Counted from the stretch's first letter, positions 45,368 through 58,451 are shown. The stretch: 64,000 nt of DNA from Tetracentron sinense (GCA_015143295.1 CM026566.1:9039072-9103071); one strand, 5' to 3'. The notes: generated by a model from the letters alone, not told the origin. Translations and numbers: made by a program.

Positions 45368-47655
45368 TGTTGGACATATATGCCCTTAAAAGCCAATAAG
45401 AGACTTTTCAATGTTGATCAGACAAGCATCATATTCACACAACCAACTATAAAGGGAATTTATATTAATTACTATCTCATTTGATGATGACATCAAGTTC
45501 CATAGGTAACATATACGAAACTCATACAAAGGTTCCGAGGAGATATGATTTTCCAGTTCCTTGTAAACCTAATATTGTTCGAAGCCTCTAGAGTATTGGT
45601 TGGGCGTCGTACTTCATCATGGCTTGCACATGTGTAATTTATGAGATAGTGATGAATCTCATTCACAGAGAGTGGTGACTCTTGACTAACATGTGAGTAT
45701 ATGTAACAAGTACCTAATAATTAACGGGGTCACTAGTTGATGCCCTATAGAATACACTATCAGATTGTATTAGGGTTATCCATTTGACAAATTGTCCTTA
45801 GACCTGAGAGGTTAACATCTTCTCAGACATCTATCTATTTGGCTTTGATGTGCCAATCGGCAATGTCTAATACACAGGACTAACTCCGGGTACGTTGGGT
45901 CATGTACACAATGTTTGGAGAAGTGCGTAAACACTCAATAAGGAATCCACAACTCCTTAATTGGAGATAATGATATCAAGGTGATACTTGTTGAACTGAA
46001 CTGTTAAATCCAGTACTGGTGCTTTTCGGTAAAATGGTCTTTATCGAAGTTGATATTTTTAATATGGAAAAGTATATATAAATATATATATGTCAGTTCT
46101 TTTATAATGTTGTTTCAAAAGTGTTTTGAAGGTTCAGTTCAATGAAAAAGTAATCATGAGGAAGGGTTCTATTCATAAGCTAGGGACTAGACAGTGGAAT
46201 TGTTCCAATCCCGAAAGCTTACAAGTGATATCGGAATATGGAAGAATTTATTTGTAAATAAATTGTGAGATAGTACTTACAAGTAATTCTCTATTTTCTA
46301 GAGGTTAATCACATTGTGTTAATGGATATTATTGTGATTGGTGGAAGTCCAGGAATATAGATGAAATTCTATAATCCTAATGGAGTAATAGGAAAGGTGT
46401 TTCCTAGGAACAATGCTTTAACCGAAAGGTTGAGTACTTGGTCCCACAACTGGAAATAGGAGATCCTTTTAGATCCCACACACAAGGACCTTCTTAAAGT
46501 ATTTAATTTAATTATTAATTAAATTAATTAATTTCTCTAAGTAATCACTATATGGTATAGTGAAGCTTTATAAGGTGGAATCACATTGGATGTGAAAAAC
46601 CAAATGGGTAGGAGCCATTGGGAATTTTTTATAAAGATCAAAATGTGACCTAAGGGGTTTGGAACCCTAAGGGGCATGTGGAGTGGGGCCCACCTAGGGT
46701 GGGACGCCCACTTCATGGAGGAAGTCTTATTTTTAATAAGTTTCTAATTAATTAACACCTTATTGGATAGGGTTACTTAGTTAGTTAGTTACTAATTAAA
46801 GATTCCCTAATTGTTAGGGATTCCATTAGTTAGTTACTAATTCAAGATTCCTTATCGGATAAGGATAAGATTAGTCACTAATGGATAAGATTCGTTTCTT
46901 TTAAGATTAATCCTAATTGGATTAGGAGAATAATCAAGAAAGTAAACTATTGAGGATTCCTAATTGGATTAGGATAAGGTTAAGGAGATGTAATTGGATT
47001 ACAATTCAAGCAACCAAGGGGAAGCCTATATAAAGGAGCGGATGTCCAGCCCTTTAGAAAAAATAATTCTCCAAAATTTTTTTTCCTCTTCCTCTCCTCA
47101 ACTTCATGCCGAGCCTTCTCTTCCTTTGAGGGTGTACGGTCACCCCTCCCCTTCTTCCTTTTGTTTGGTTTTTGATCTTGTTGATCAAGAACAAGTTCTT
47201 TGAAGTTTAAGATTGGATCTTGTTTTATCAAGAAAAGTTCTTGGATCAGAGAAAGGAATAACAGATTAAAGAGCATGGAATTTGGAAGGGCCATTAGCTT
47301 CCATTAGAGAAAGCTTTAAAGGAAAAAGAAGGTTTGTGTGAATCGACAGGAGACTTGACACTTATGAAGTTTTGCGAAGGTTTGGATCTTGTTCCCCTGG
47401 ATTTGACTTAACAAATTCAAAGTCACAAAAGTGATTGTTATTCCAACCTTCGTTGAATAAAATCAATTAGAATCTTAGTCAGATCTTGGGATTCGATGTA
47501 TGCCTCCCCAAGAACTGTTTTTCTAAAGTTAAAAAGAGGCATACTTTCAACTGCCCACTCGTTCATTCTCTTGTTTTAAATCACTGTGAGCCCCTGGTCA
47601 ATTCCAGGGGACTTTATTTTGTTTTTTGTTGATTGCTTATTGTTCAAACCCAACA
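45368..47655 (+). mobile_element. Probable Copia-like solo LTR
   Basis: Starts TGTTGGACATATATGCCCTT and ends CAAACCCAACA, a TG...CA unit with TGTTGG/CCAACA-like ends common in Copia LTRs. A TATA box CTATATAAAGG at 47026-47036 lies about 620 bp before the end, as expected for U3/R, followed by a CT-rich leader. No PBS or coding domain. Flanks CCGGC and CAAGG do not match, so a boundary may be off or one flank altered. Confidence 0.55.
47026..47036 (+). promoter_or_regulatory. TATA box of the Copia-like LTR
   Basis: CTATATAAAGG, followed about 40-60 bp on by CT-rich sequence (cctcttcctctcctcaac). Confidence 0.6.
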
Positions 47656-48753
47656 CAAGGGTATTTTCCCACCTCGATCATAGGTGTGGGGAACCCCTAC
47701 GGGTATAGCGTTACACCTTGAAGCCTCAAGCCAGTCCCACCATTTTTGGGGGTCCCTCAGTTCATGAGGGAACCCCTGGGATCCCTGTAGCATACCTCCT
47801 ATGGGCACAACCTCGGTTTTGAGTAATTCCAGGAATGGTGGTAAACTCAATACCGCCATTCCAAGCATTCTCTCTTATTACAGCATGTTTGAACCCATCT
47901 AGGTGGGCCCTGGTCAATTTCCAGGGACTGGATTAAACCCTTAAGACCTCCATGAATCTAACCTAGTCCTTCCAGGTTGTTAACTTGAACCTAACCATGG
48001 TTAAAATTCAAAAAAGAGAAAGCTATTAATAATTGCGGTAGATCATCTACCCCCATTATCAGTTATCGAGCAGGGTGAGTTTAGCCTTCTGTAGGGCCCA
48101 CAACAGGCCCAGTGTCTTCTCTAAAGTCCCCTCTGCAACCCCATGGGTTCAGAACCCTCTGGTTGCACTCCTGGCTCAATCCCCATGCCTGCAAAGACCC
48201 TCTGGAAGAAAGGCTTTAATGGCAGTAATCTCATTACCGCAATTATTTATTTTCTATCTTTAGGCTGTTTGCACAGGGCCCAGGCCTGGTAGGAGGCCAT
48301 TCTAGGCCCTGCCTAGCCCCCTAGGCCCATCTCAAACCTTCCCCAGCCTTAACCAAGAGTTAACCCAACCCCGATTAGATTTTAACCATGGTGAATTGAT
48401 CTAATCATGAAGGAAAAATCTTTGAAATTTCCTATAAATCCAAAAATATCAAAAATTGTAGAAAGTGAGTAAACTGGACTCGGCAGCATTCCTAACCATG
48501 GTTAAATCAGCCTAAGCATGGTTAATCATTTCCATAATTATGGTTAAGCCTATTAAACCTTGGTAAAATCTGAAAAAATCCCTAAAAATACCAAAAGGAC
48601 CATAAAATAGATCTTGACCCTTTTTAACCCTAGTTAACAACCCTAACCATGGTCAGACCACCCTTAACCCCAGTTAGCATCCCTAACCTCGGTTAATTTC
48701 AATTTTGGACTACTGGGCCTAAAATCCAGTCTACCGGACTTCCCCCTTGGCCT
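47656..48753. other. Non-coding host stretch with TAACCATGGTTA palindromes
   Basis: Repeated palindrome-like taaccatggttaa (47993, 48385, 48494, 48650 and others) and ccctggtcaattccagggac duplicates (compare 47593-47612). The right end has ctactgggcc and ctaccggactt repeats, which continue at 58427 and 63290. No gene. Confidence 0.6.
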
Positions 48754-48758
48754 ATTGG

Positions 48759-51001
48759 TGTAGAGCCCCGGACCCTTTCACATTTAATGCATGACACTTT
48801 CATAGCTATTTTTCCTTTAAAGTAGTACAATTAATAAATAAGGAAGAAATTGAAAATTCTAAACCGCCAAAAATGTTCCTTTTCGAAGTACGAACCCAAC
48901 GCAAGTTGAATCGTCAAAATCTGACGAGCGAGTCAAAAGATATGGCCAAAACAGTCTGGACCTACAGGCAACCGATCGCTCGGTCCATAGAGCGATCGAT
49001 CGGTCCAAAACCGATCGATCGGTAGCTATCGACTGCTCAAGATTTTTGAATGGGGAAATTTTCCAGAGAGATGATTTTTGGTCGAGAGCTCGGTCAACAC
49101 ACCGATCGCTCGGTAGGCAACCGATCGATCGGTCATTAACACCGATCGCTCGGTCCTCGCGTTTTACAGAATTTTCAGTAAGGGTATTATGGTCTTTTGG
49201 TCGGTTTACTCTTACCCTAAGAGTTTAACCCGAGCCTTTAGGGCTCATTCTCAACACTTAGAGAGATTGGGAGATAAGAAGTGAGGAGAGGGTGATTCCT
49301 AAACGTAGGCTTTCCATTTTGGAAAGAAATCAAGGGGTTTGTGAACCCACACTCAACTCAAGCCCATTTTTTTTCAAGATCAAGGCACAAGCTCGTGAGG
49401 AGCATCTCCTCAAGCTAGGGCAGCAACCCACGGTCGTTTTTGGAAGGGGATTTCTTCCTCACTTGATCAAGGTCGGTACCTCTTGCTACCCTCCTAGCTA
49501 TAGCTTCTCTTTTCCTTTATTTCTCTTTGTTTTCTTCCTTTGTACATGTGCTATGAGTTTGGAAGTGTGAACGTGGTGAATGGAGATGGAATAGGCGATT
49601 GGATGCCAATGGTTGTGTTGTGATGATTGAAACGGGGGAGGGCATTGTATCCATAATAAACACACATTTATGATGTGAGTAAACTCATCTAGAAAAGCAT
49701 GATTTAGGTTTAAATGAATAATGAACACACCATGTTTGATGAAATGCCAAGGTGAATAAAGTGAGTTGTAAATCAGGAAATGCATGCCTAATAAATTATG
49801 GAAATTGCTAGGGCCTATGATAGTGTGTTTTCTTGCTTTCCCTAAATGATGTGAATATTACATTGCTCAATCATTGATGCCATATGTGTTGTAAATTACC
49901 CAAATGTCATACTTAAATTTAAATGCAAGTATGTACACGATTCCCACGAGCACGGCATGCATGACATGATTTACCGAGGTTTTCAAGAACATGGTTAGAG
50001 GTAGGACATATCCTACGATATGTTTTATCTCGCTTTTCACAAGAAAACTAGAACCAACATTCCACGAGGGGTCTCCCCTCACTCACAAGTGCATATCATG
50101 AAGAAGGGCCTCCCTTCCCTCGCAAGTACATACATATCATGAAGAAGGGTCTCCATTCCCTCTCAATTGCATTGCATAAAGAAGGGTCTCCCTTCCCTCT
50201 CAAGGCATCTCTCAAGTGCATCTCACAAGGATATCTCACAAGTGTATCTCACAAGTTACATGATCACAAGCAAGCACGCCTGACATGCATGACATGACAC
50301 GTACGACACGCTCGACAAGATCAAGCAAGAAAAACACGACAAGCTTTCAAGTACGAAAAGATATTTCAAGCCAAGTCAAGTGCACGATGTTTTCAAGAGG
50401 TTTTATCGGCTTTCTACGAAATACAAGCATGATTATAAATTGCTTTACTTACTTGTATGATATGAATTGTTTCCATCTAACATATATGAATTGCTCCTGA
50501 TTTATGTATTGCCATTTTTATGCTATGACTATTGGTTAGTATTTGGTACCCGCTGAGTATTCCATGCTCAGCCGTACTTCTTATGTCGGCAGGTTCTGAG
50601 GGAGCTGCTGCTCCATTTGATGTTTGTGCTCCTGGTCCATGGGTGGAAGAGGAGTACGTCGAGGAGCCTTTGGAGGAACCTCCCGTAGAGGGTTATCAGT
50701 AGGTGGTGTTAGATTCTGAGTGGATTAGCCGTGGGTGAGCATGAGTGATTTTATCCATGTATTTTGGCGGGCATGTCCGCACTTTCTTTGTTTTGATTTC
50801 TTTGTATTAAACTTGGACCATGTGTATATACTTAGAGGTTGTTAGACTTCCGCTGTGTTTTATAGTTATGTTTCCGCTGTCATCCTCTATTGTATATGCT
50901 CTGTGGGTTTTTGCAGGTTGGTTTGTCAAGCAAGTCATGTAAGCCATGATTAGTCGTCCAAAGTTCACTCTAACTCCTAGGGTGGGTTTTGGGTTGCGAC
51001 A
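48759..51001 (+). repeat. 5' LTR of element A
   Basis: Conserved block at 48880-48965. Array 1 (48975-49158) is made of ACCGATCGATCGGT and ACCGATCGCTCGGT palindromes instead of the ACGTT array of B. Array 2 hairpins at about 50094-50260. Small ORF at 50583-50702. Confidence 0.95.
50583..50702 (+). CDS. LTR small ORF of element A (39 codons)
   Basis: Begins MSAGSEGAAAP, includes PWVEEEYVEEPLEEPP and ends EGYQ. The 3' LTR copy at 58003-58122 is also open (MLAGSEG start, ending EGYH). Same frame and position as in B, E, F and the inverted solo LTR. Confidence 0.55.
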   Translation: MSAGSEGAAAPFDVCAPGPWVEEEYVEEPLEEPPVEGYQ

Positions 51002-51005
51002 GAAG

Positions 51006-51017
51006 TGGTATCAGAGC
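51006..51017 (+). other. Primer binding site of element A (tRNA-iMet)
   Basis: TGGTATCAGAGC, 4 bp after the LTR end. Confidence 0.95.
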
Positions 51018-51362
51018 TTAGGCTTTAGGTCTTTAGGGTCACTTAGAATCGAATACCACGGCTTGACAAGAGCATATGTTATGAAACAAGTTAGGAAGAA
51101 AGTAAGTCGGGAGCAAGTCTGGTTCCAAGTGTAAGACTAAACTTTAGTCTTAGTCTAAAATGGTTGCTTTAACCAAGTACGGGTCCTAGGTACGCTAGAA
51201 CACTAAAGTATAAGTATAATGTGATGAATACTCTGATGACTTGATGTGATGTATATTAGTATTATATAACTAATACAAATTGAATTATGGTGAAACGACA
51301 TTGAAATAAACTGTGGTTTCAAGTGAGACTCATGTGGTGCTATTGTTCTCAGGACTTTAGTC

Positions 51363-52609
51363 ATGAGGCGGGGCACACAGGGTCGTGGACCACACACCAG
51401 AGTTTCATCTTCTTCCAGAGATGAGGATGAGCAGCCGGACCTCTCCCAGGTCTTAGGCTCTATTGCTGAGACACTCGCCATCCTGGCGGCTCAGCAAACT
51501 ATACCGGCATCAGCGGCACCTACTCCACCGCCTGCAGCTCCAGTACATCGTACCGCTGGAGTTGAGGCATTCAGGAGATTGAGGCCTCCATCCTTCCATG
51601 GGAGTGTGGACCCTCTTGCTGCGGAGGCGTGGATCCTCCAGATGGAGAAGATTTTTATGGTCCTCTCACCCATAGAGGAGGAGAGAGTAGCATGGGCAGT
51701 TTTCATGCTAGAGAGCGAAGCCCACCATTGGTGGTTGTCCGCATTGAGGATGCGAGATTCGACCATGTAGGGTTAACCTTGGACTTGGGATGAGTTCAAG
51801 GATGGCTTTTACAAGAAGTATTTTCCGATTGGAGCACGGGAAAAGAAAGAGAGAGAATTCATCAACCTCGAGCAAGGTTTGATGTCGGTGGGACAATACG
51901 AGGCCAAGTTCTCGGAGCTATCACTTCGCGACTCACATGGTTGCCACCGAGGCAATGAAGGCAAGAAGGTTTGAGCAAGGGCTCAAAGATGTTATCATGG
52001 AGAAGGTTTCGGTTTTCAGACATGCTACCTACCCTGAGGTAGTAGACAAGGCCTTATTGGTCGAGGCCAATTCAGAGACAGTGTCCAAGAAGAGGGCGTT
52101 GGCGAGAGGCCAAGCTAGTAGTTCAGCACCTCCAGAGAGGCGGGCTCGTACCGGCCCTTATCAGTATGCGTGGCCAGCACCACCGATAAGGCCATCTTAT
52201 GCGCCTCCAGCTCCCCGGCAGTACGTGCCTCAGGAACCGCGACCTCAGGCTCTTCCAGCTCCACGGCCAGTTACACCTCAGACGGTGAGGTATGCTCCAC
52301 CTTCGGCCCCTCCGACTTATACACACGAGGTCTGCACTTCATGCGACCGAAGGCACCCGGCAGGAGATTGCCGAAGAGCATCGGGTGGATGTTTTCATTG
52401 TGGTCGCCAGGGCCATATGATCAGGGATTGCCCCAGTCGGCATTTACCAGGCTAGTCTCAGGGGATTAGGCCCCCAGCACGCCCAGCAGGACCATATCAG
52501 GCGTCATCTCAGACTACCCGGTCTACACCTCAGTCTCGCTAGGCGAACCAGGGGTGAGTTTTTGCCTTGACAGAGGGTGATGCACTTGCATCTGACGATG
52601 TAGTGCAAG
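51363..52609 (+). pseudogene. gag: Element A gag with stops and a frameshift
   Basis: Starts MRRGTQGRGPHTRVSSSS. Motifs: DEQPDLSQVLGSIAETLAIL, GVEAFRRLRPPSFHGSVDPL, FMLESEAHHWWLSALRM. TAG at 51768 and TAA at 51774 replace two Gln codons. A 2-nt deletion near 51911 (TCAC-TTCG where B has TCACGCTTCG) shifts the frame; coding resumes as MVATEAMKARRFEQGLKDVIMEK. Intact zinc knuckle CFHCGRQGHMIRDC at about 52393-52434. Further stops at 52453 (TAG), in the following TAG of the SRQ motif, and a TGA before VFALTEG. It ends in DDVVQ plus the first base of Gly (52609); unspliced it would stop after GTQL. Confidence 0.93.
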
Positions 52610-52754
52610 GTACGCAGTTGTAATTTATTTAATTACCCGTAAATTAAATTATTATGTATTATTCTTTGTGTACGTATATGGCATGTTATATATATAAATA
52701 CCTATATGTATACGTTGTTGATGCATGGATTGACTTAGCTAGCTAAAATTTCAG
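52610..52754 (+). other. Intron between gag and pol of element A (145 nt)
   Basis: Donor CAAG/GTACGC, acceptor TTTCAG/GAA, U-rich, branch-like TTGAC about 30 nt upstream. Joins DVVQG to [16 protein letters not shown]. Length is 1 modulo 3, so only splicing gives one frame. Confidence 0.8.
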
Positions 52755-55700
52755 GAACCCTACTAGTCAATGAGTGTTTGGCTCGAGTGTTGATTGATAC
52801 CGGGTCTACTCATTCGTTTGTCTCGCCGAGTTTTTCAGAAGGCTTTTCTGTGGAGCCTACTCAGCTAGAACCGGAGTTAGCCATTTTGACTCCTCTCGGC
52901 AAAACAGTATTGGCAGATAAAGTGTATAGAAATAGCGTGGTCCAAGTTGGAAGCCACGAGTTGGCGGTTGATCTAATAGTTCTTGGATTCCAAGACTTTG
53001 ACGTGATATTGGGAATGGATTGGTTAGCGGCACATCACGGGCATGTAGCTTGCTTTGAGAAAATGGTACTCTTCAAGCCAGTAGAAGGAAAACCATTCCA
53101 CTTTCGCGGGTTGAAAAGTAGAGATATTGCTCGTTTTGCGGCATTGAGCTTAGCTAACCCCGAGGCAAAGGACTCATCGACTATTCCGGTTGTGAGTGAA
53201 TTCCTGGATGTATTTCCAGAGGAGTTGCCAGGATTGCCTTCAGACAGAGAGATTGAGTTTGTGATCGAGCGTGCACCAGGCACAGCTCCTATTTTCAGGG
53301 CTCCGTATAGAATGGCCCCTATTGAACTCAAAGAGTTGAAGACTCAGTTGGAGGAATTACAAGGCCTTGGTTTCATTCGACCAAGTGTCTCACCGTGGGG
53401 TGCCCCGGTGTTATTTGTTAAGAAGAAGGATGGCTCGATGCGGATGTGCGTCGATTATCCGCAATTGAACAAGGTCACTATAAAGAATAGGTATTCATTG
53501 CCTAGAATTGATGATTTGTTCGATCAGTTGAAGGGAGCGAGATTTTTCTCAAAGATAGATCTTCGATCGGGTTATCACCAGTTGAAGATTAAGGTGGAAG
53601 ATGTTACCGAAACTGCTTTCAGGACTCGGTATGGACACTACGACTTCTTGGTGATGCCTTTTGGACTCACGAACGCGCCGGCAGCCTTTATGGATTTGAT
53701 GAATCGGGTGTTCCGGCCATATCTTGATAGGTGCATGATTGTATTTTTTGATGACATTTTGGTCTATTCCCAGACACGGGAAGATCACACACGCGACCTA
53801 CGCCTTGCTTTGGAAATGCTAAGAGAGCACAAGCTATACGCCAAACTTAGCAAGTGTGAGTTTTGGTTGGAAGAGGTGGCATTCCTAGGCCACGTTGTTT
53901 CTGCAGAAGGTATCTCGGTAGATCCAAAGAAGATCGAAGCAGTTATGAGTTGGGCGAGGCCCAAGTGTGTTACCGAGATACGCAGCTTTCTTGGGTTGGC
54001 AGGCTACTACAGGAGATTCGTAGAGGGTTTCTCTAGCCTTGCAGCACCGCTCACTTACCTGACAAGGAAGAATGCCAAGTTTGTATGGAGTGATAAGTGC
54101 GAGATCTGTTTCACGGAACTGAAGAAGAGGCTTACTACAGCCCCTGTCCTTACTGTGCCATCTGGACCTTATGGGTATGAGGTGTATAGTGATGCCTCAC
54201 ACGTTGGACTTGGGTGTGTACTCATGCAGCACAAGAAAGTCATTGCCTATGCATCAAGGCAATTGAAGGAGCATGAGAAGAATTATCCCACGCACGACTT
54301 GGAGCTTGCGGCGGTCGTGTTTGCACTTAAGATTTGGCGTCATTACCTTTATGGGGTGGAGTTCTATGTGTTTACCGATCACAAGAGTCTCAAGTATCTC
54401 TTTTCCCAAAAGGAGCTGAATCTAAGGCAACGGCGTTGGATGGAATTTTTGAAAGACTATGATTGTACCATTCAATACCACCCGGGTAAAGCAAATGTAG
54501 TGGCTGATGCTTTGAGTAGAAGACCTCCGGGGTTATTAGCATGTATGTTAGTGCAGGAATGGAAGCTACTTGAAGACTTGGCAAATCTGGACATTAGTGT
54601 GAATGACTCTGTCCGTAGCCCTATCTTGGCAAATGTCACGGTTCGACCGTACATTATAGATTTGATGCAAGAATACCAAGCCACGAATGCTGAATTGTTG
54701 GCTTATCAGGACAAGGAAGTTGCTAAGGGTAGTGAGGACTTCTCTCTCACTAGCCAAGGTGCTATCACATTCAAGGGAAGGCTGTGTGTCCCAGCTAATG
54801 TAGATCTTCGGAGGGAGATCATGGATGAAGCACATCGTTCGAAGTACACAGTGCATCCTGGGGGTACAAAGATGTACCGAAACCTCAAGAGTCACTTTTG
54901 GTGGCGGAATATGAAAAGGGATGTTGCGGAGTATGTAGCGCGATGCATAGTGTGCCAACAGGTGAAGGCAGAGCACATGCGGCCGGCAAGTCTATTGCAA
55001 TCTCTTCCTATTCCCGAGTGGAAATGGGAGAACATATCCATGGATTTCATAGTTGGCTTGCCAAAAATGGCAAAGGGCTCAGATGCAATTTGGGTTGTAG
55101 TAGACCGTCTAACGAAGTCTGCGCACTTCCTACCCTACCGAACTACTTTCAACTCTAGCCAGTTGGCTGCTCTATACATCAAGGAAGTGGTGAGGTTGCA
55201 CGGGGTGCCAGTCAGTATTGTGTCAGATCGGGATCCAAGATTCACATCACGATTCTGGAAAAGTTTCCAAGAGGCTATGGGTTCCCGACTTGATTTCAGC
55301 ACCGCTTTTCATCCACAGACGGATGGACAAACCGAGAGAGTGAACCAAGTCATTGAAGACATGCTTCGGGCTTGTATGTTGGATTTCAGAGGCAGTTGGG
55401 AAGAGCACTTGCCTTTGGTTGAATTCGCCTATAATAACAGCTATCAGGCAAGTATCCAAATGGCACCATTTGAGGCCTTGTATGGGCGAAGTTGTAGGTC
55501 TCCTCTCTATTGGGATGAGGTAGGAGAAAGGAAAGTACTTGGTCCGGAGTTGATTGAGCAAACTGCAAACACAATTAAGATCATTCGAGATCGATTGAAA
55601 GCCGCTCAAGATCGCCAGAAAAGTTATACGAACACGCGCCGTAGGGACTTGGAATTCCAAGTAGGGGATCAAGTTTTTGTGAAAGTATCTCCTAGAAAAT

Positions 55701-56080
55701 GGATTATGAGATTTGGCAAGCAAGGCAAGCTTAGTCCTCGGTATGTTGGGCCTTTTGAGATTATCACGCGAGTTGGTGAGGTTGCTTACAAGGTAGCTCT
55801 CCCACCTCACATGGCTGCAGTTCACAACGTCTTCCATGTGTCTATGCTTTGGAAGTACATTGCGGATCCTTCGCATGTCATAGACTTGGAACCGTTGGAG
55901 ATTCGAGAGGACCTCACCTTGATTGAAAAGCCGGTTCAGATTTTGGATCGAAGAGATCAAGTGCTTCGCAACAAGACAATCCCTTTGGTTCTTGTGCAAT
56001 GGCAACACCATGCTAGGGAAGAAGCTACATGGGAGCGTGAAGCCGAAGTCAAAGCAAAGTACCTAGAATTATTTGAATGA
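52755..56080 (+). CDS. pol: Element A Pol: protease, RT, RNase H, integrase, chromodomain-like tail
   Basis: Uninterrupted exon of about 1107 codons from the splice acceptor. Protease [13 protein letters not shown] and [20 protein letters not shown] (about residues 1-110). RT with [34 protein letters not shown] and a catalytic box FFDDILVYS (about residue 325; B has FVDD). RNase H with [31 protein letters not shown] and [12 protein letters not shown]. Integrase HHCC region, [40 protein letters not shown] (catalytic D, D, E) and GPFEI. The last 55 residues resemble a chromodomain, with [15 protein letters not shown]. It is open but not certainly active: Val to Phe next to the catalytic Asp pair, Arg to Pro in DYRQL and Pro to Ser in NRYPLP look damaging. 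Translation depends on splicing from a gag that is itself broken. Confidence 0.95.
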
Positions 56081-56168
56081 GTTTTTGTATAAGTTTGTAT
56101 ATGACTGGTAATTTTCTTTTTGGTTTGTAATGCAAGTAGCGTCTAAATTTCGAGGATGAAATTTTTGT

Positions 56169-56181
56169 AAGGGGGGGAGGA
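56169..56181 (+). other. Polypurine tract of element A
   Basis: AAGGGGGGGAGGA directly before the 3' LTR. Confidence 0.93.
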
Positions 56182-58421
56182 TGTAGAGCCCCGGACCCTT
56201 TCACATTTAATGCATGACACTTTCATAGCTATTTTGCTTTTAAAGTAGTACAATTAATAAATAAGGAAGAAATTGAAAATTCCGAAACATCAAAAATGTT
56301 CCTTTTTGAAGTACGAACCCAACGCAAGTTAAATCGTCAAAATCCGACGGGCGAGTCAAAAGATATGGCCAAAACAGTCTGGACCTACAGGCAACCTATC
56401 GCTCGGTCCATAGAGCAATCGATCGGTCCAAAACCGATCGATCGGTAGCTATCGACTGCTCAAGATTTTTGAATGGGGAAATTTTCCAGAGAGATGATTT
56501 TTGGTCGAGAGCTCGGTCAACACACCGATCGCTCGGTAGGCAACCGATCGATCAGTCATTAACACCGATCGCTCGGTCCTCTCGTTTTGCAGAATTTTCA
56601 GTAAGGGTATTATGGTCTTTTGGTCGGTTTACTCTTACCCTAAGAGTTTAACCCGAGCCTTTAGGGCTCATTCTCAACACTTAGAGAGATTGGGAGATAA
56701 GAAGAGAGGAGAGGGTGATTCCTAAACCTAGGGTTTCCATTTTGGAAAGAAATCAAGGGGTTTGTGAACCCACACTCAACTCAAGCCCATTTTTCTTCAA
56801 GATCAAGGCACAAGCTCGTGAGGAGCATCTCCTCAAGCTAGGGCAGCAACCCACGGTCGTTTTTGGAAGGGGATTTCTTCCTCACTTGATCAAGGTCGGT
56901 ACCTCTTGCTACCCTCCTAGCTATAGCTTCTCTTTTCCTTTATTTCTCTTTGTTTCCTTCCTTTTTACATGTGCTATGAGTTTGGAAGTGTGAACGTGGT
57001 GAATGGAGATGGAATAGGCGATTGGATGCCAATGGTTGTGTTGTGATGATTGAAACGGGGGAGGGCATTGTATCCATAATAAACACACATTTATGATGTG
57101 AGTAAACTCACCTAGAAAAGCATGATTTAGGTTTAAATGAATAATGAATAATGAACACACCATGTTTGATGAAATGCCAAGTTGAATAAAGTGAGTTGTA
57201 AATTAGGAAATGCATGCCTAATAAATTATGGAAATTGCTAGGGCCTATGATAGTGTTTTTCTTGCTTTCCCTAAATGATGTGAATATTACATTGCTCAAT
57301 CATTGATGCCATATGTGTTGTGAATTACCCAAATGTCATATTTAAATTTAAATGCAAGTATGTACACGATTCCCACGAGCACGGCATGCATGACATGATT
57401 TACCGAGGTTTTCAAGAACATGGTTAGAGGTGGGACATATCCTACGATATGTTTTATCTAGCTTTTCACAAGAAAACAAGAACCAACATTCCACGTGGGG
57501 TCTCCCCTCACTCACAAGTGCATATCATGAAGAAGGGCCTCCCTTCCCTCGCCAGTACATACATATCATGAAGAAGGGTCTCCCTTCCCTCTCAAGTGCA
57601 TTGCATAAAGAAGGGTCTCCCTTCCCTCTCAAGGCATCTCTCAAGCGCATCTCACAAGGATATCTCACAAGTGTATCTCACAAGTTAGATGATCACAAGC
57701 AAGCACGCATGACATGACACGTACGACACGCTCGACAAGATCAAGCAAGACAAACACGACAAGCTTTCAAGTACGAAAAGATATTTCAAGCCAAGTCAAG
57801 TGCACGATGTTTTCAAGAGGTTTTATCGGCTTTCTACGAAATACAAGCATGATTGTAAATTGCTTTACTTACTTGTATGATATGAATTGTTTCCATCTAA
57901 CATATATGAATTGCTCCTGATTTATGTATTTCCATTTTTATGCTATGACTATTGGTTAGTATTTGGTACCCGCTGAGTATTCCATGCTCAGCCGTACTTC
58001 TTATGTTGGCAGGTTCTGAGGGAGCTGCTGCTCCATTTGATGTTTGTGCTCCTGGTCCATGGGTGGAAGAGGAGTACGTCGAGGAGCCTTTGGAGGAACC
58101 TCCCGTAGAGGGTTATCACTAGGTGGATTTAGATTCTGAGTGGATTAGCTGTGGGTGAGCATGAGTGATTTTATCCATGTATTTTGGAGGGCATGTCCGC
58201 ACTTTCTTTCTTTTGATTTCTTTGTATTAAACTTGGACCATGTGTATATACTTAGAGGTTGTTAGACTTCCGCTGTGTTTTATAGTTATGTTTCTGCTGT
58301 CATCCTCTATTGTATATGCTCTGTGGGTTTTTGCAGGTTGGTTTGTCAAGCAAGTCATGTAAGCCATGATTAGTCGTCCAAAGTTCACTCTAACTCCTAG
58401 GGTGGGTTTTGGGTCGCGACA
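56182..58421 (+). repeat. 3' LTR of element A
   Basis: Same regions as the 5' LTR: palindrome array about 56399-56580, hairpin array about 57526-57685, small ORF 58003-58122. Contains ttctttgtattaaacttg at 58218-58235, which reappears as filler DNA in element F. Confidence 0.95.
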
Positions 58422-58426
58422 ATTGG

Positions 58427-58451
58427 ACCCCATCTCAGCCTACCGGGCTTG
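58427..58451. other. 25-bp host spacer between A and F
   Basis: accccatctcagcctaccgggcttg lies between the TSD of A and the TSD of F and matches the cctaccgggctt repeats on the far sides of both elements. Confidence 0.8.

Larger units (their letters stand above)
48759..58421 (+). mobile_element. Element A: most complete Gypsy chromovirus of the window
   Basis: Perfect TSD ATTGG at 48754-48758 and 58422-58426. LTRs 48759-51001 (2243 bp) and 56182-58421 (2240 bp), about 2 percent different by eye. PBS, gag with stops and a 2-nt deletion, a 145-nt intron, a full-length open pol and a PPT. Chromovirus with a chromodomain-like tail; I place it near the Tekay/Del group by motif pattern, an inference. 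The 5' LTR ends GGGTTGCGACA where the other copies have GGGTCGCGACA. Confidence 0.97.
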
